Shown here piece after piece: positions 54,172 to 62,238 of a stretch of DNA of 64,000 bases. The position numbers were made by a program, and so were the translations under genes. The notes under the pieces were generated by a model. That model saw nothing but the letters and a program-made list of their open reading frames with translations. It ran no database searches and was not told the origin of the DNA. Location: the NCBI GenBank assembly GCA_016803235.1, contig JADCLI010000010.1, positions 62,001 through 126,000 of the forward strand, given 5' to 3'. Source of the stretch: Pimelobacter simplex. GTDB taxonomy: Bacteria > Actinomycetota > Actinomycetes > Propionibacteriales > Nocardioidaceae. Numbering within the stretch: position 1 is the first letter of the stretch; the number at the start of each line of letters is the position of its first letter.

Positions 54172-55029
54172 ATGGCAACCGCGACCGGCCGCAGGACGGG
54201 ACGAAGGACGGCGCTGGTCACCGGCGCCAGCCGGGGGATCGGGCGGGACACGGCACTGGCCCTGGCCGAGGCGGGATACGACGTCGCCTTCACCGCCCGC
54301 ACGGTCCACGAGGGCGAGGGCACCGTCGCGGCCCGGACCTCCCGTGAAGGCGGGGTGATGCACGCCGTCGCCGGGAGCCTCGCGACCACGGCCGCCGAGA
54401 TCGAGGCCAGGGGAGTGCGCGCCCTGCCGCTCCGGATGGACCTCACCGACCCCACCGCGGCGACGGCGGTCGCCGGCGAGCTCCTCGAGACCTGGGGCGC
54501 GCCGTACGTGCTGGTCAGCAACGCCGTGCACCACGTCCCGCACGCACGCTTCCTCGAGCTGGACCTCGCCGCCCTGCGCGAGAGCCTGGAGGCGAACCTC
54601 GTGCACCAGGTGAGTCTCGTCCAGGCCCTCCTGCCGGCGATGGTGGACGCCGGCGGCGGCGTCATCGCCAACATGTGCTCGGGATCCGCCGTTCACGACC
54701 CGCCGGCACCCCCCGGGGAAGGCGGTTGGGGTCTCGCCTACGCGGCGGCGAAGGCGGCCTTCGGCCGGGTCGCCGGCGCGGTGAACGCGGAGTACCGCCG
54801 GGCCGGGATCCGCGCCTTCAACATCGAGCCGGGCTTCGTCGTCACCGCGTCGGGGCTCGCCCGCGGCGGGACGGAGGAGATCGAGGCGAGAGCGGTCGCC
54901 AGCTCGAGCAGCGACGCGTCGGGCCGGGTGATCGCCTGGCTCGCCGCATCGGACGCCGAGGACGCCGAGGTCAACGCGCTGCTCGGCACCGTGATCGCGG
55001 CGCCGCAGCTGGCCGCGCGCCTGGCCTGA
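54172..55029 (+). CDS. Short-chain dehydrogenase/reductase
   Basis: A 285-residue classical SDR, an NAD(P)-dependent oxidoreductase. The cofactor motif is TGASRGIG (17-24), NxAG-like SNAVHH is near 121, the serine is in NMCSGSAV and the active-site Y190/K194 is in YAAAK. The substrate is unknown. A long insertion after strand 2 (HEGEGTVAARTSREGGV) is unusual for the family but typical of one actinobacterial subgroup. Confidence 0.87.
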   Translation: MATATGRRTGRRTALVTGASRGIGRDTALALAEAGYDVAFTARTVHEGEGTVAARTSREGGVMHAVAGSLATTAAEIEARGVRALPLRMDLTDPTAATAVAGELLETWGAPYVLVSNAVHHVPHARFLELDLAALRESLEANLVHQVSLVQALLPAMVDAGGGVIANMCSGSAVHDPPAPPGEGGWGLAYAAAKAAFGRVAGAVNAEYRRAGIRAFNIEPGFVVTASGLARGGTEEIEARAVASSSSDASGRVIAWLAASDAEDAEVNALLGTVIAAPQLAARLA

Positions 55030-55050
55030 TCGGGCCGGCCGGCGTGGGCG

Positions 55051-55056
55051 TAGATT
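55051..55056 (+). promoter_or_regulatory. Leaderless -10 element, M1 peptidase
   Basis: TAGATT, 6 nt before GTG 55063. Confidence 0.5.
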
Positions 55057-55062
55057 GACCGC

Positions 55063-56511
55063 GTGCGCCGACTCGCTGCCCCGCTGGGACTCCTGCTCGC
55101 CCTCCTGCTGTGCCTGCCCGGCGGCGTACCCGCCTCGGCCCTCCCGGGCGTCGAGGCGAGCGACTACGGGGCCGGCGCCGCCCAGGGCACCGACTCGTAC
55201 TGGCCGCTGGACGGCAACGGGGGCACCGACGCGCGGCATTACGACGTCCGGGTGCGCTACGACTTCGCGAGCGGGCGCCTGCGCGGGCGGACCGCGATCA
55301 CGATGACCGCGACCGCCGACCTGCGCAGCTTCTCCCTCGACCTGCTGCTGCCCACCACCGGGGTGAAGGTCGACGGGCGCAAGGCCCGCTTCCGCACGTC
55401 CGGAAAGCACGAGCTGCGGGTGCGGCCGAAGACCCCGATCGCGGCCGGTCAGGCGTTCCGGGTCGTGGTGCGGTACGCCGGCAAGCCGGGCGAGCACCGC
55501 TACGCCGGCGAGCGCAACTGGCTGGCCAGCCGCAGCGAGGTCGTCGCGATGAACCAGCCGCACATGGCGCCGTGGTGGTTCCCGTCCAACGACCACCCCA
55601 GCGACAAGGCCACCTTCGACGTACGGGTCACCGTGCCGAAGGGCAAGCAGGTCGTCGGCAACGGCGTCCGCGTGAGCCGCAAGGTCAAGCGCGGCCTCGC
55701 CACCACGCACTGGCGGATGAGCGACCCGATGGCGACCTACCTCGCCTTCTTCGCGGCCGGACGCTACGTCATCGACCAGGGCACGACCGCCGCCGGGATC
55801 CCGTACTACAACGCCGTCTCCCGCGGCCTCGAGCCCAAGCTGCGCGGCTACGTGCGCGGCCAGCTCGCCCGCACCGGCGCGATCACCGACTGGCTGCAGA
55901 CCCAGCTCGGGCCCTACCCGTTCGCGACCACCGGTGGCCTGGTGACCGGCCTCGACGTCGGGTTCGCGCTGGAGAACCAGTCGCGGCCGACGTACGGCGG
56001 CTGGATCTACCCGGGCGTGATCGTGCACGAGCTGGCCCACCAGTGGTTCGGCGACAGCGTCGCCGTGCAGCGCTGGCGCGACATCTGGCTCAACGAGGGC
56101 TTCGCGACCTACATGGAGGCCGCGTACGCCGCCGCCCACGGCGGGCCGTCGGTCGTGGCCTACCTCGACAAGATGTACGACAGGGAGTGCACCTTCCCCG
56201 CCTCGGACTTCTGGCGGCTCGACATCGCCGACCCGGGTGCCGACCACATCTTCGACGAGGCCGTCTACGACCGCGGCGCGATGACGGTCGCCGCGCTGGG
56301 CAACCGGATCGGCTTCGACGAGCTCGCGACGCTGCTGCGGAAGTGGGTCGCCGACCACCACGACGGCAACGCGACGGTCGAGCAGTTCGAGGCGCTCGCC
56401 GAGAGCGTCTCCGGCGAGGAGCTCGACGGATTCTTCGCTGCCTGGCTGCGCGAGGGGAAGGTGCCGCCCGCGACCCTTGCGAACGGGCTGCAGAACGTCA
56501 CCTGCGGCTGA
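55063..56511 (+). CDS. Secreted M1 family metallopeptidase
   Basis: A 482-residue aminopeptidase-N-type enzyme with a signal peptide (MRRLAAPLGLLLALLLCLPG, cut near ASA-LP). The zinc site is HELAH (322-326) and E345 (LNEGFA). The exopeptidase motif that is normally GxMEN reads VGFALENQ. Only the N-terminal beta domain and the catalytic domain are present; the C-terminal ARM-like domain of larger M1 enzymes is absent. Confidence 0.9.
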   Translation: MRRLAAPLGLLLALLLCLPGGVPASALPGVEASDYGAGAAQGTDSYWPLDGNGGTDARHYDVRVRYDFASGRLRGRTAITMTATADLRSFSLDLLLPTTGVKVDGRKARFRTSGKHELRVRPKTPIAAGQAFRVVVRYAGKPGEHRYAGERNWLASRSEVVAMNQPHMAPWWFPSNDHPSDKATFDVRVTVPKGKQVVGNGVRVSRKVKRGLATTHWRMSDPMATYLAFFAAGRYVIDQGTTAAGIPYYNAVSRGLEPKLRGYVRGQLARTGAITDWLQTQLGPYPFATTGGLVTGLDVGFALENQSRPTYGGWIYPGVIVHELAHQWFGDSVAVQRWRDIWLNEGFATYMEAAYAAAHGGPSVVAYLDKMYDRECTFPASDFWRLDIADPGADHIFDEAVYDRGAMTVAALGNRIGFDELATLLRKWVADHHDGNATVEQFEALAESVSGEELDGFFAAWLREGKVPPATLANGLQNVTCG

Positions 56512-56610
56512 CCCGGGCGCGCCTCCCGGGTGGTCCCTGGTGCCTTTGGTACCAATGTGGGGATCTGTGCCCTCGGGGCGCACCTGCTACACGGATGGAG
56601 ACGCCCGCAC

Positions 56611-56781
56611 ATGGACACCAAGAAGCTGATCGCGCTCGTGGTGATCGTGTTCCTCGGGTTCTGGATGTTCACCGACCCGTCCGGGCTCGCGGACACCTCG
56701 AAGTCCGCGGCCAGCGGCGGTTGGGACCTCACGACCCAGGCGTTCAACGGGGTCATCGACTTCGTCGGCGCGATGGACTGA
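56611..56781 (+). CDS. Small single-span membrane protein
   Basis: A 56-residue protein of unknown function: MDTKKLIALVVIVFLGFWMF is one hydrophobic helix after a short basic start, then a polar tail ending VIDFVGAMD. ATG 56611 has GGATGGAGA about 12 nt upstream. It lies 17 bp before the PH-domain gene, which is also membrane-bound, so the two may work together. Confidence 0.6.
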   Translation: MDTKKLIALVVIVFLGFWMFTDPSGLADTSKSAASGGWDLTTQAFNGVIDFVGAMD

Positions 56782-56797
56782 CCCGCGGCGCCGACCG

Positions 56798-57340
56798 ATG
56801 GTCCTGTCCTTCGCCTCCGGCGTCGTCGCCCGGCTGGGTGACCCGAGGATCGGCAAGCACCTGCTGCGCGAGGAGGGCGAGGTCGTCGTCGACGAGGTGA
56901 CCCACCACTGGTTCGCCTACGTGCGGCCCGCGCTGGAGACCGGGCTCGCGCTGGTGCTGCTCGTCGGCAGCTGGTTCGTCAACGTGCACGTCGCGTGGGT
57001 GCTCATCGTGGCTGCGGCGGTGCTCCTGCTCCGGGCCGGCTGGATGGCGCTCGGCGTGCTCCGCGACCGGTTCGTGATCACCAACATGCGGGTGTTCCGG
57101 GTCCACGGCGTGCTGTCCCAGAGCCTGGCGACCATGCCGCTGAGCCGCATCCTCGACATCTCGGTGCAAAAGCCGCTGCACGGCCGGCTGCTGGGCTTCG
57201 GCCACTTCTGCTTCGAGTCCGCCGCGCAGGAGCAGGGCCTGCGCGACATCCGGTACGTCGGCCGGCCCGACGACCGCGACCTCGCCATCCAGCGCGTCGT
57301 CCAGCGGGCCGGACTCCGGGGACCGCGCGTCCCCAACTGA
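56798..57340 (+). CDS. Bacterial PH-domain membrane protein
   Basis: A 180-residue protein with two membrane helices (about 43-80, TGLALVLLVGSWFVNVHVAW and LIVAAAVLLLRAGWMAL) followed by a bacterial PH (bPH2, DUF304) domain: DRFVITNMRVFRVHGVLSQ, then PLSRILDISVQKPLHGRLLG. The function is unknown. A start near ATG 56798 is not preceded by a strong ribosome site. Confidence 0.82.
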   Translation: MVLSFASGVVARLGDPRIGKHLLREEGEVVVDEVTHHWFAYVRPALETGLALVLLVGSWFVNVHVAWVLIVAAAVLLLRAGWMALGVLRDRFVITNMRVFRVHGVLSQSLATMPLSRILDISVQKPLHGRLLGFGHFCFESAAQEQGLRDIRYVGRPDDRDLAIQRVVQRAGLRGPRVPN

Positions 57341-57351
57341 GGCGGGGTTCG

Positions 57352-57357
57352 TAGGAT
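57352..57357 (+). promoter_or_regulatory. Leaderless -10 element, CnoX-like gene
   Basis: TAGGAT, 7 nt before ATG 57365. Confidence 0.5.
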
Positions 57358-57364
57358 TGCGCCC

Positions 57365-58333
57365 ATGACGCAGCAGCCGTTCTCCCGCCCCGGAGCGATC
57401 GACCTGTCCGCGCTGAAGCGCACCTCGCCGGCCGGTGCCGGTGCCGGTGCCGCGGGGGCGCCCGCGGGTGGAGCCGCGACGGGCGGCGGCTCGACGTCGG
57501 CGTACTCCGTCGCGGTGGACGAGGCGAACTTCCAGGCCGTGCTCGAGGCGTCGATGACGGCGCCGGTCGTGCTGGTCTTCTCCTCGCCGTCGCAGTCGCC
57601 GGAGAGTGCCCAGCTCGCGCTCGACGTGGCCACCGTCGCCGACGAGTACGACGGCCGGTTCCTCGCCGCGACCATCGACGTCGACGCCGTCCCGCAGATC
57701 GCGCAGGCGATGCAGATCCCGCAGGTGCCGCTGATGCTGGTGCTCCTCGACGGCCGCCCGGCGACGCAGCCGATCCCCGGCGCCGCGCCGATCGACGACA
57801 TCCGGGCGCTGTTCAACCAGCTCGCCCAGCAGCTGACGGCGCAGGGCATCTCCGGGCGCCACCAGCCCAACGCCTTCGGCGCTGCCGGCGGCGAGCTCGC
57901 CGAGGGCGAGGAGCCGGAGATCGACCCGCGCTACGTCCCGGCGCAGGACGCGCTCGCGGCCGGCGACATCGACGCCGCCGTCGCGGAGTACCAGAAGCTC
58001 GTCGACGCCAACCCCGCCGACCACGAGGCCGCCGCCGGCCTGGCCATGGCCAAGGTGCTGCAGCGCACCCAGGGCGTCGACCTCAACGCGGCCCGTGCCG
58101 CGGCGGCCGCCCACCCCGACGACGTCGACGCGCAGACCATGGTCGCCGACATGGACATGCTCGGTGGCCACGTCGAGGACGCCTTCGCGCGGCTCGTCGA
58201 GCTGGTCCGGCGTACCTCCGGCAAGGAGCGCGACCGGGCCCGCGAGCACCTCGTCGGGCTCTTCGCCGCGGTCGGCAACGACGACCCGCGGGTCCTCAAG
58301 GGCCGTCAGGCGCTGGCCTCCGCCCTGTTCTGA
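57365..58333 (+). CDS. Thioredoxin-fold TPR protein (CnoX/YbbN-like)
   Basis: A 322-residue protein: a Gly/Ala-rich N terminus, a thioredoxin-like domain (about 45-155) and a C-terminal TPR region (about 185-322). CnoX proteins protect clients from oxidative stress and pass them to chaperones. The redox CxxC is missing; the site reads VFSSPSQSPES. So it is probably a holdase without thiol chemistry. Confidence 0.8.
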   Translation: MTQQPFSRPGAIDLSALKRTSPAGAGAGAAGAPAGGAATGGGSTSAYSVAVDEANFQAVLEASMTAPVVLVFSSPSQSPESAQLALDVATVADEYDGRFLAATIDVDAVPQIAQAMQIPQVPLMLVLLDGRPATQPIPGAAPIDDIRALFNQLAQQLTAQGISGRHQPNAFGAAGGELAEGEEPEIDPRYVPAQDALAAGDIDAAVAEYQKLVDANPADHEAAAGLAMAKVLQRTQGVDLNAARAAAAAHPDDVDAQTMVADMDMLGGHVEDAFARLVELVRRTSGKERDRAREHLVGLFAAVGNDDPRVLKGRQALASALF

Positions 58334-58345
58334 GCGGCTGCTGAC

Positions 58346-59083
58346 ATGGGCTTCGGGCGCGGTGCCCGGTACCTCCTGCGTGGGCTCCGGCTCTGGCGGG
58401 AGCGCCCGGCGCTGATGCTCCTGGGGATCGTCCCGGCCCTGATCGTCGCGGCATTCGTGGCCGCGGCCCTCGTCGTCCTCGTGCTGTACGCCGACGACGT
58501 GGTCGGCTGGGCCACCCCGTTCGCCGACGACTGGGACGACGCCGTGCGCGGCCTGTTCCGGGGCGCGCTCTACGTGCTGGTGCTGGTGGGCGCGGTCATG
58601 CTGGCGATCGTCACCTTCACCGGCCTCACCCTGGCCGTCGGCGACCCCTTCTACGAGAAGATCTGGAAGGAGGTCGAGCTCTCCCTCGGCGGCGACGTGC
58701 CCGACCGGGGCGTGGGCTGGATCCGGGGTGCGATCGACGGCCTCGTGCTGGTCGCGCTCGGCATCGGTACGGCGATCGTGGTCTTCGTGGTCGGGCTGCT
58801 GCCCGTCATCGGCACCGTCGTCGGTGCCGTGCTCGGCCTGGTCGTGGCCGGTCGGCTGCTCGCCGGTGAGCTCGTCTCCCGCCCGCTGGAGGCGCGCGGC
58901 ATGGACCGCGCGGCCCGTGCGGCGCTGATGCGCCGCCACCGCGGCGCGATGCTCGGCTTCGGGGTCTGCGTCCAGGCCTGCTTCTTCGTGCCGTTCGGCG
59001 GGATCCTGGTGATGCCCGCGGCCGTGGCCGGGGCGACGTACCTGGCTCGCGAGGCGCTGGAGGGTCAGCCCGGCGGGAGCTGA
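58346..59083 (+). CDS. EI24/CysZ-like membrane protein
   Basis: A 245-residue polytopic protein of the EI24 domain family. ARYLLRGLRLWRERPALMLL at the start, then four to five hydrophobic helices, PFYEKIWKEVE in the middle and LLAGELVSRPLEARG late are typical. CysZ members transport sulfate; this actinobacterial branch is uncharacterised. It overlaps the convergent NTF2-like gene by 19 bp. Confidence 0.8.
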   Translation: MGFGRGARYLLRGLRLWRERPALMLLGIVPALIVAAFVAAALVVLVLYADDVVGWATPFADDWDDAVRGLFRGALYVLVLVGAVMLAIVTFTGLTLAVGDPFYEKIWKEVELSLGGDVPDRGVGWIRGAIDGLVLVALGIGTAIVVFVVGLLPVIGTVVGAVLGLVVAGRLLAGELVSRPLEARGMDRAARAALMRRHRGAMLGFGVCVQACFFVPFGGILVMPAAVAGATYLAREALEGQPGGS

Positions 59084-59556
59084 CCCAGCGCGCCGGTGCG
59101 CAGCAGGCCGTGCGCGAGCTCGGCACCGTCGAGGAGTCGTCCGGTGCGCACGGTCGCGCGCCAACCCTCGTCGGTGCGGCGCAGCTGCCAGTGGTTGGCG
59201 GTCGCGCGGTTCACCCGGAACGCGCCGTCCTCGTGCAGCACCATCAGCGAGTGGGTGACCGCGACCGCGGTGTCGCCGTCGACCCGCACCGAGACCGGCC
59301 CGTTGAAGTGGGCGCAGCCACCGGCGATGAAGCCCTGGTGGGACGCGGAGCGGACCATCGCGCGGATCTCCTCGCGGCCGGTCATCACGATGACGTCGTT
59401 GTCGTAGACGCCGTCCTCGGTCCAGATCGCCGCCACCTCGTCGGCACAGCCGGAGTCGACCAGCGGCCCGTACGTCGTGAGCAGCTGCACGATCTCGCGC
59501 TCGTCCTCCAGTCGCTGGAGCCGGCGCTCGAGTGCGGCCAGGCGGTCGTCGGTCAT
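59065..59556 (-). CDS. SnoaL-like / NTF2-fold protein
   Basis: A 163-residue NTF2-like (SnoaL) fold protein: LEDEREIVQLLTTYGPLVDS, IWTEDGVYDNDVIVMTGREE, then NRATANHWQLRRTDEGWRAT. Such proteins are often ketosteroid-isomerase-like enzymes or dehydratases; here the neighbouring LLM enzyme and steroid genes fit that idea. It overlaps the LLM gene by 4 bp (ATGA) and follows it in the operon. Confidence 0.8.
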   Translation of the reverse strand: MTDDRLAALERRLQRLEDEREIVQLLTTYGPLVDSGCADEVAAIWTEDGVYDNDVIVMTGREEIRAMVRSASHQGFIAGGCAHFNGPVSVRVDGDTAVAVTHSLMVLHEDGAFRVNRATANHWQLRRTDEGWRATVRTGRLLDGAELAHGLLRTGALGQLPPG

Positions 59557-60410
59557 CGGATCTCCTTCGCGAGGACGGCCAGCGTCTCGAGCTGGTCGCA
59601 GTAGTGGTCGGCCGAGGTGGCCTCGACGGCCGTGGTGACGAGGGTGGCGCCGGCGTCGCGGACCCGGGCCAGGCGGCTCGTCGTACCGCTGGGGTCGCCG
59701 ATCGGGTCGACCATCCGGCCGGGGGAGAGGATCACCTCGAAGCCGTCGGGGAGCTCGCGGCCGGCGAGCATCGTGCGCAGCTCGTCGAGGCCGAGACCGA
59801 AGGGCACCCAGCCGTCGCCGAGCTCGACGGCGCGGCGCAGGCTGCGCGCCGTACGGCCGCCGATGAGGAGCGGCACCCGCTCCTGGACGGCGTGCGGCTC
59901 GACGACGAGTCCGTCGAAGTCGTAGTGGGTGCCGTGGTACGACGGCTCGCGCCGGCCCAGGCTGGCGCGCAGGGCGCGCAGCGCGTCGTCGGCCCGGTCG
60001 CCCCGCCCGGCGAAGGGGGCGCCGAGCAGCGCGAACTCCTCCTCGAGCGAGCCGACCCCGATGCCGAGCATCAGCCGGCCGCCGCTGACCAGGTCGAGGG
60101 TGCCGTAGCGCTTCGCGATGGCCAGCGGGTGGTGGTAGCCGATGACGAGCACCTGGGTCATCAGGCGCAGCCGCTCGGTGACGGCGGCGAGGTGGCCGAA
60201 GGTCGCGAGCGGGTCCCAGTAGGTGCCGCCGCGCTGCGCGGCGGCCTCGGTCGGGACGGCGACGTGCTCGCTGCAGGTCAGGTGGTGGAAGCCGAGGCGG
60301 TCGGCGGCCTGCGCGACCTGCACCAGCTCGGCGATGCCGGCCTTCTCCTCCCACGGCGCATGGGCGCCGGGATTGGCGGTCACGATCGGGCTGACGATGC
60401 CGAGCTGCAC
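59553..60410 (-). CDS. LLM class F420-dependent oxidoreductase
   Basis: A 285-residue TIM-barrel oxidoreductase of the luciferase-like family, probably F420-dependent. The N-terminal VQLGIVSPIV, TCSEHVAVP, GVGSLEEEFALLG and the Gly-rich late loop LLIGGRTARSLRRAVELGDGW (split across two strands) are typical. GTG 60410 has GGAAGGAA 6-7 nt upstream. Divergent from the IclR regulator, which may control it. Confidence 0.84.
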   Translation of the reverse strand: MQLGIVSPIVTANPGAHAPWEEKAGIAELVQVAQAADRLGFHHLTCSEHVAVPTEAAAQRGGTYWDPLATFGHLAAVTERLRLMTQVLVIGYHHPLAIAKRYGTLDLVSGGRLMLGIGVGSLEEEFALLGAPFAGRGDRADDALRALRASLGRREPSYHGTHYDFDGLVVEPHAVQERVPLLIGGRTARSLRRAVELGDGWVPFGLGLDELRTMLAGRELPDGFEVILSPGRMVDPIGDPSGTTSRLARVRDAGATLVTTAVEATSADHYCDQLETLAVLAKEIR

Positions 60411-60563
60411 GGGTGCTTCCTTCCGGTGGGGACGGCGGGGAGTCAAGCACTCCCGGGCACGACGGGTGGGCCGTGCTCCCGCTGAGTGGCGGCGTCGACC
60501 CGCAGCGGCGGTGAAGAGGGGGCTTGTGATGACCGTCTCTGCTTGCTACCTTCGGACCACCGG

Positions 60564-60585
60564 AAACTAGAATGTATTTCAGTTT
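60564..60585 (+). promoter_or_regulatory. AT-rich imperfect palindrome with -10, before IclR gene
   Basis: AAACTAGAATGTATTTCAGT plus TT: 10-bp half-sites with two mismatches around GT. It includes TAGAAT, a near-consensus -10. The core TAGAATGTATTTCA resembles the KstR site TAGAACNNGTTCTA, with AAT/ATT replacing AAC/GTT. A binding site for the IclR or a TetR regulator is inferred. Confidence 0.5.
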
Positions 60586-60603
60586 TGATCGAGGGGAGCA
60601 GTC

Positions 60604-61503
60604 ATGAGCGCTCAGATCGTCGAGCCGGTCGCCGAGGGTTCCGCCGCCGCGGGCCGCGACCTGCCGCCGTCCATGGTGGAGCGGATGTCACTGATCCTGG
60701 ACGCGTTCGAGTCGCCGGCCGCACGGCTGACCCTCGAGCAGGTCTCGCGGGCCACGCACCTGCCCCGCTCGACCGCCCACCGGATCCTCGACCAGCTGGT
60801 CCGGCTGGAGTGGCTCTCCCACACCTCGTTCGGCTTCTCCCTCGGCCCGCGCTCGCTCGGCCTCGGCGGCGGCGGCCGTGCCGACACCGAGCTGCGGGAG
60901 GCGGCGGCGCCGTACCTCCACGAGCTGCAGGTGCGCACCGGCCTGGTCGCCCACCTCGCCGTCCTCGACGGACCGGACGTGCGCTACCTCGACAAGATCG
61001 GCGGCCGCTTCGCCGTCAGGGTGCCCTCGCGCGTCGGCGGCCACGCCGCGGCCCACGCCACCGCGCTCGGCAAGGCGATCCTCGCCTGGCTGCCCGCGGA
61101 GCGGGTCGACGAGATCGTCGAGGCCCGGCCCGCCCGGCTGACGAAGTCCACCATCACCGACCTCGCCCTGCTCCACCAGGAGCTGCACCGGGTCCGCGGC
61201 CGGCACGGCGTCGCCTACGAGCGCGGCGAGGCGCACCCCGACATCGCCTGCGTCGCGGCCGCGATCCGCAGCCCCGAGGGCGCGGTCGGCGCGGTGTCGC
61301 TGGTCGGCGACCTGCGCGCACCCGTCGAGCGGGTCGCCCCGCTGGTGCTCCGCGCCGCCCGGCAGACCGCGGCCGACCTCTTCCCCGAGCCCGAGCCCGC
61401 CCCGGCGCCCGTCCGCGCGTCCACGGCGCCCGCACAGCCCACCTGGTCGCCCGCCACCATGGACCGTCTCGTCGCCGACGCGGCCTCCGGCGCCTGGGCC
61501 TGA
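60604..61503 (+). CDS. IclR family transcriptional regulator
   Basis: A 299-residue regulator. The winged HTH (about 23-85) includes LTLEQVSRATHLPRSTAHRI. The C-terminal ligand domain shows YLHELQVRTGLVAHLAVLDG, the conserved HATALGKAILAWL and RGRHGVAYERGEAHP. A Pro/Ala-rich tail of about 30 residues ends it. GAGGGGAG lies 5-6 nt before ATG 60604. It is divergent from the LLM gene and probably regulates it or the hsa-like genes. Confidence 0.9.
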   Translation: MSAQIVEPVAEGSAAAGRDLPPSMVERMSLILDAFESPAARLTLEQVSRATHLPRSTAHRILDQLVRLEWLSHTSFGFSLGPRSLGLGGGGRADTELREAAAPYLHELQVRTGLVAHLAVLDGPDVRYLDKIGGRFAVRVPSRVGGHAAAHATALGKAILAWLPAERVDEIVEARPARLTKSTITDLALLHQELHRVRGRHGVAYERGEAHPDIACVAAAIRSPEGAVGAVSLVGDLRAPVERVAPLVLRAARQTAADLFPEPEPAPAPVRASTAPAQPTWSPATMDRLVADAASGAWA

Positions 61504-61520
61504 CCGCCCGATGGGCGGCC

Positions 61521-62057
61521 TCAGCCCCAGTGGTCGCCCCAGCCCCACAGGTCGGGCGCGACCTGCTCGTGCTGGTCCTCGATGCCGAACTTCCCCCGGA
61601 AGAACAGCATCGGGGTGGCGCGGTGCGGGGTCTCCAGCCGGGTGACCCGGCCGATGACGACGTCGTGGTCGCCGGCCACGACGACGTTCTCGACGGTGGC
61701 GTGCACCCGCATGAGAGTGCCGGGCAGGCTGGGGGTCCCCTCGGCGGAGAGCTCCCACGCGAGGTCCTCGAACTTCCGGCCCCGACTGGAGCCGAAGCGC
61801 TGGCACAGGTCCGCCTGGTCCTCGCCGAGCACGTTGACGGTGAAGCGTCCCGAGCGCCGGATCCGCGGCCAGGCGCGACCGCTGTGGTCGGCGCAGAAGA
61901 GCACGAGCGGCGGCTCGAGGGACACCGAGGCGAAGGACTGGCAGGCGAAGCCGACCGGCTCGCCGTCGTCCAGGCCGGTCACGATCGTCACGCCGGTCGC
62001 GAAGTTGCCCATCGCGGCCCGCATCTCCAGCGGGGACGGCTCGATTGCGGTGCTCAT
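61521..62057 (-). CDS. hsaB: Flavin reductase, HsaB-like
   Basis: A 178-residue flavin reductase, the small component of a two-part monooxygenase. NFATGVTIVTGLDDGEPVGF, SFASVSLEPPLVLFCADHSG and the late GRVTRLETPHRATPMLFFRG follow the HsaB pattern, the reductase for 3-HSA hydroxylation in steroid A/B-ring degradation. The partner HsaA is not in the window. ATG 62057 has TAGCGT 7 nt upstream. Confidence 0.78.
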   Translation of the reverse strand: MSTAIEPSPLEMRAAMGNFATGVTIVTGLDDGEPVGFACQSFASVSLEPPLVLFCADHSGRAWPRIRRSGRFTVNVLGEDQADLCQRFGSSRGRKFEDLAWELSAEGTPSLPGTLMRVHATVENVVVAGDHDVVIGRVTRLETPHRATPMLFFRGKFGIEDQHEQVAPDLWGWGDHWG

Positions 62058-62064
62058 GTCGACG

Positions 62065-62070
62065 ACGCTA
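62065..62070 (-). promoter_or_regulatory. Leaderless -10 element, hsaB-like gene
   Basis: TAGCGT on the reverse strand, 7 nt before ATG 62057. Confidence 0.5.
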
Positions 62071-62225
62071 GCGACGGATCCTCCCGGAGGCGACGGGCGT
62101 CCCGCTGAGTGAGGGTGCGGGCCGCAGTCGGCCGCCGGGCGTCGTACGGCGAGCGGCGAATCGCCCGTACTGACAGGGCTTTCCGGTCACCGGGAGGGAC
62201 GCGGGCCCGTTCGCGCACGGCCACC

Positions 62226-62231
62226 TAGCGT
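62226..62231 (+). promoter_or_regulatory. Leaderless -10 element, hsaD-like gene
   Basis: TAGCGT, 7 nt before GTG 62239. The earlier GTG 62230 lies inside the hexamer, which decides the start. Confidence 0.55.
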
Positions 62232-62238
62232 GCGGAGC

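Noticed and set aside
62230..62238. GTG 62230 as the hsaD-like start
   Set aside because: It is part of the TAGCGT -10 hexamer; GTG 62239 lies at the expected distance.
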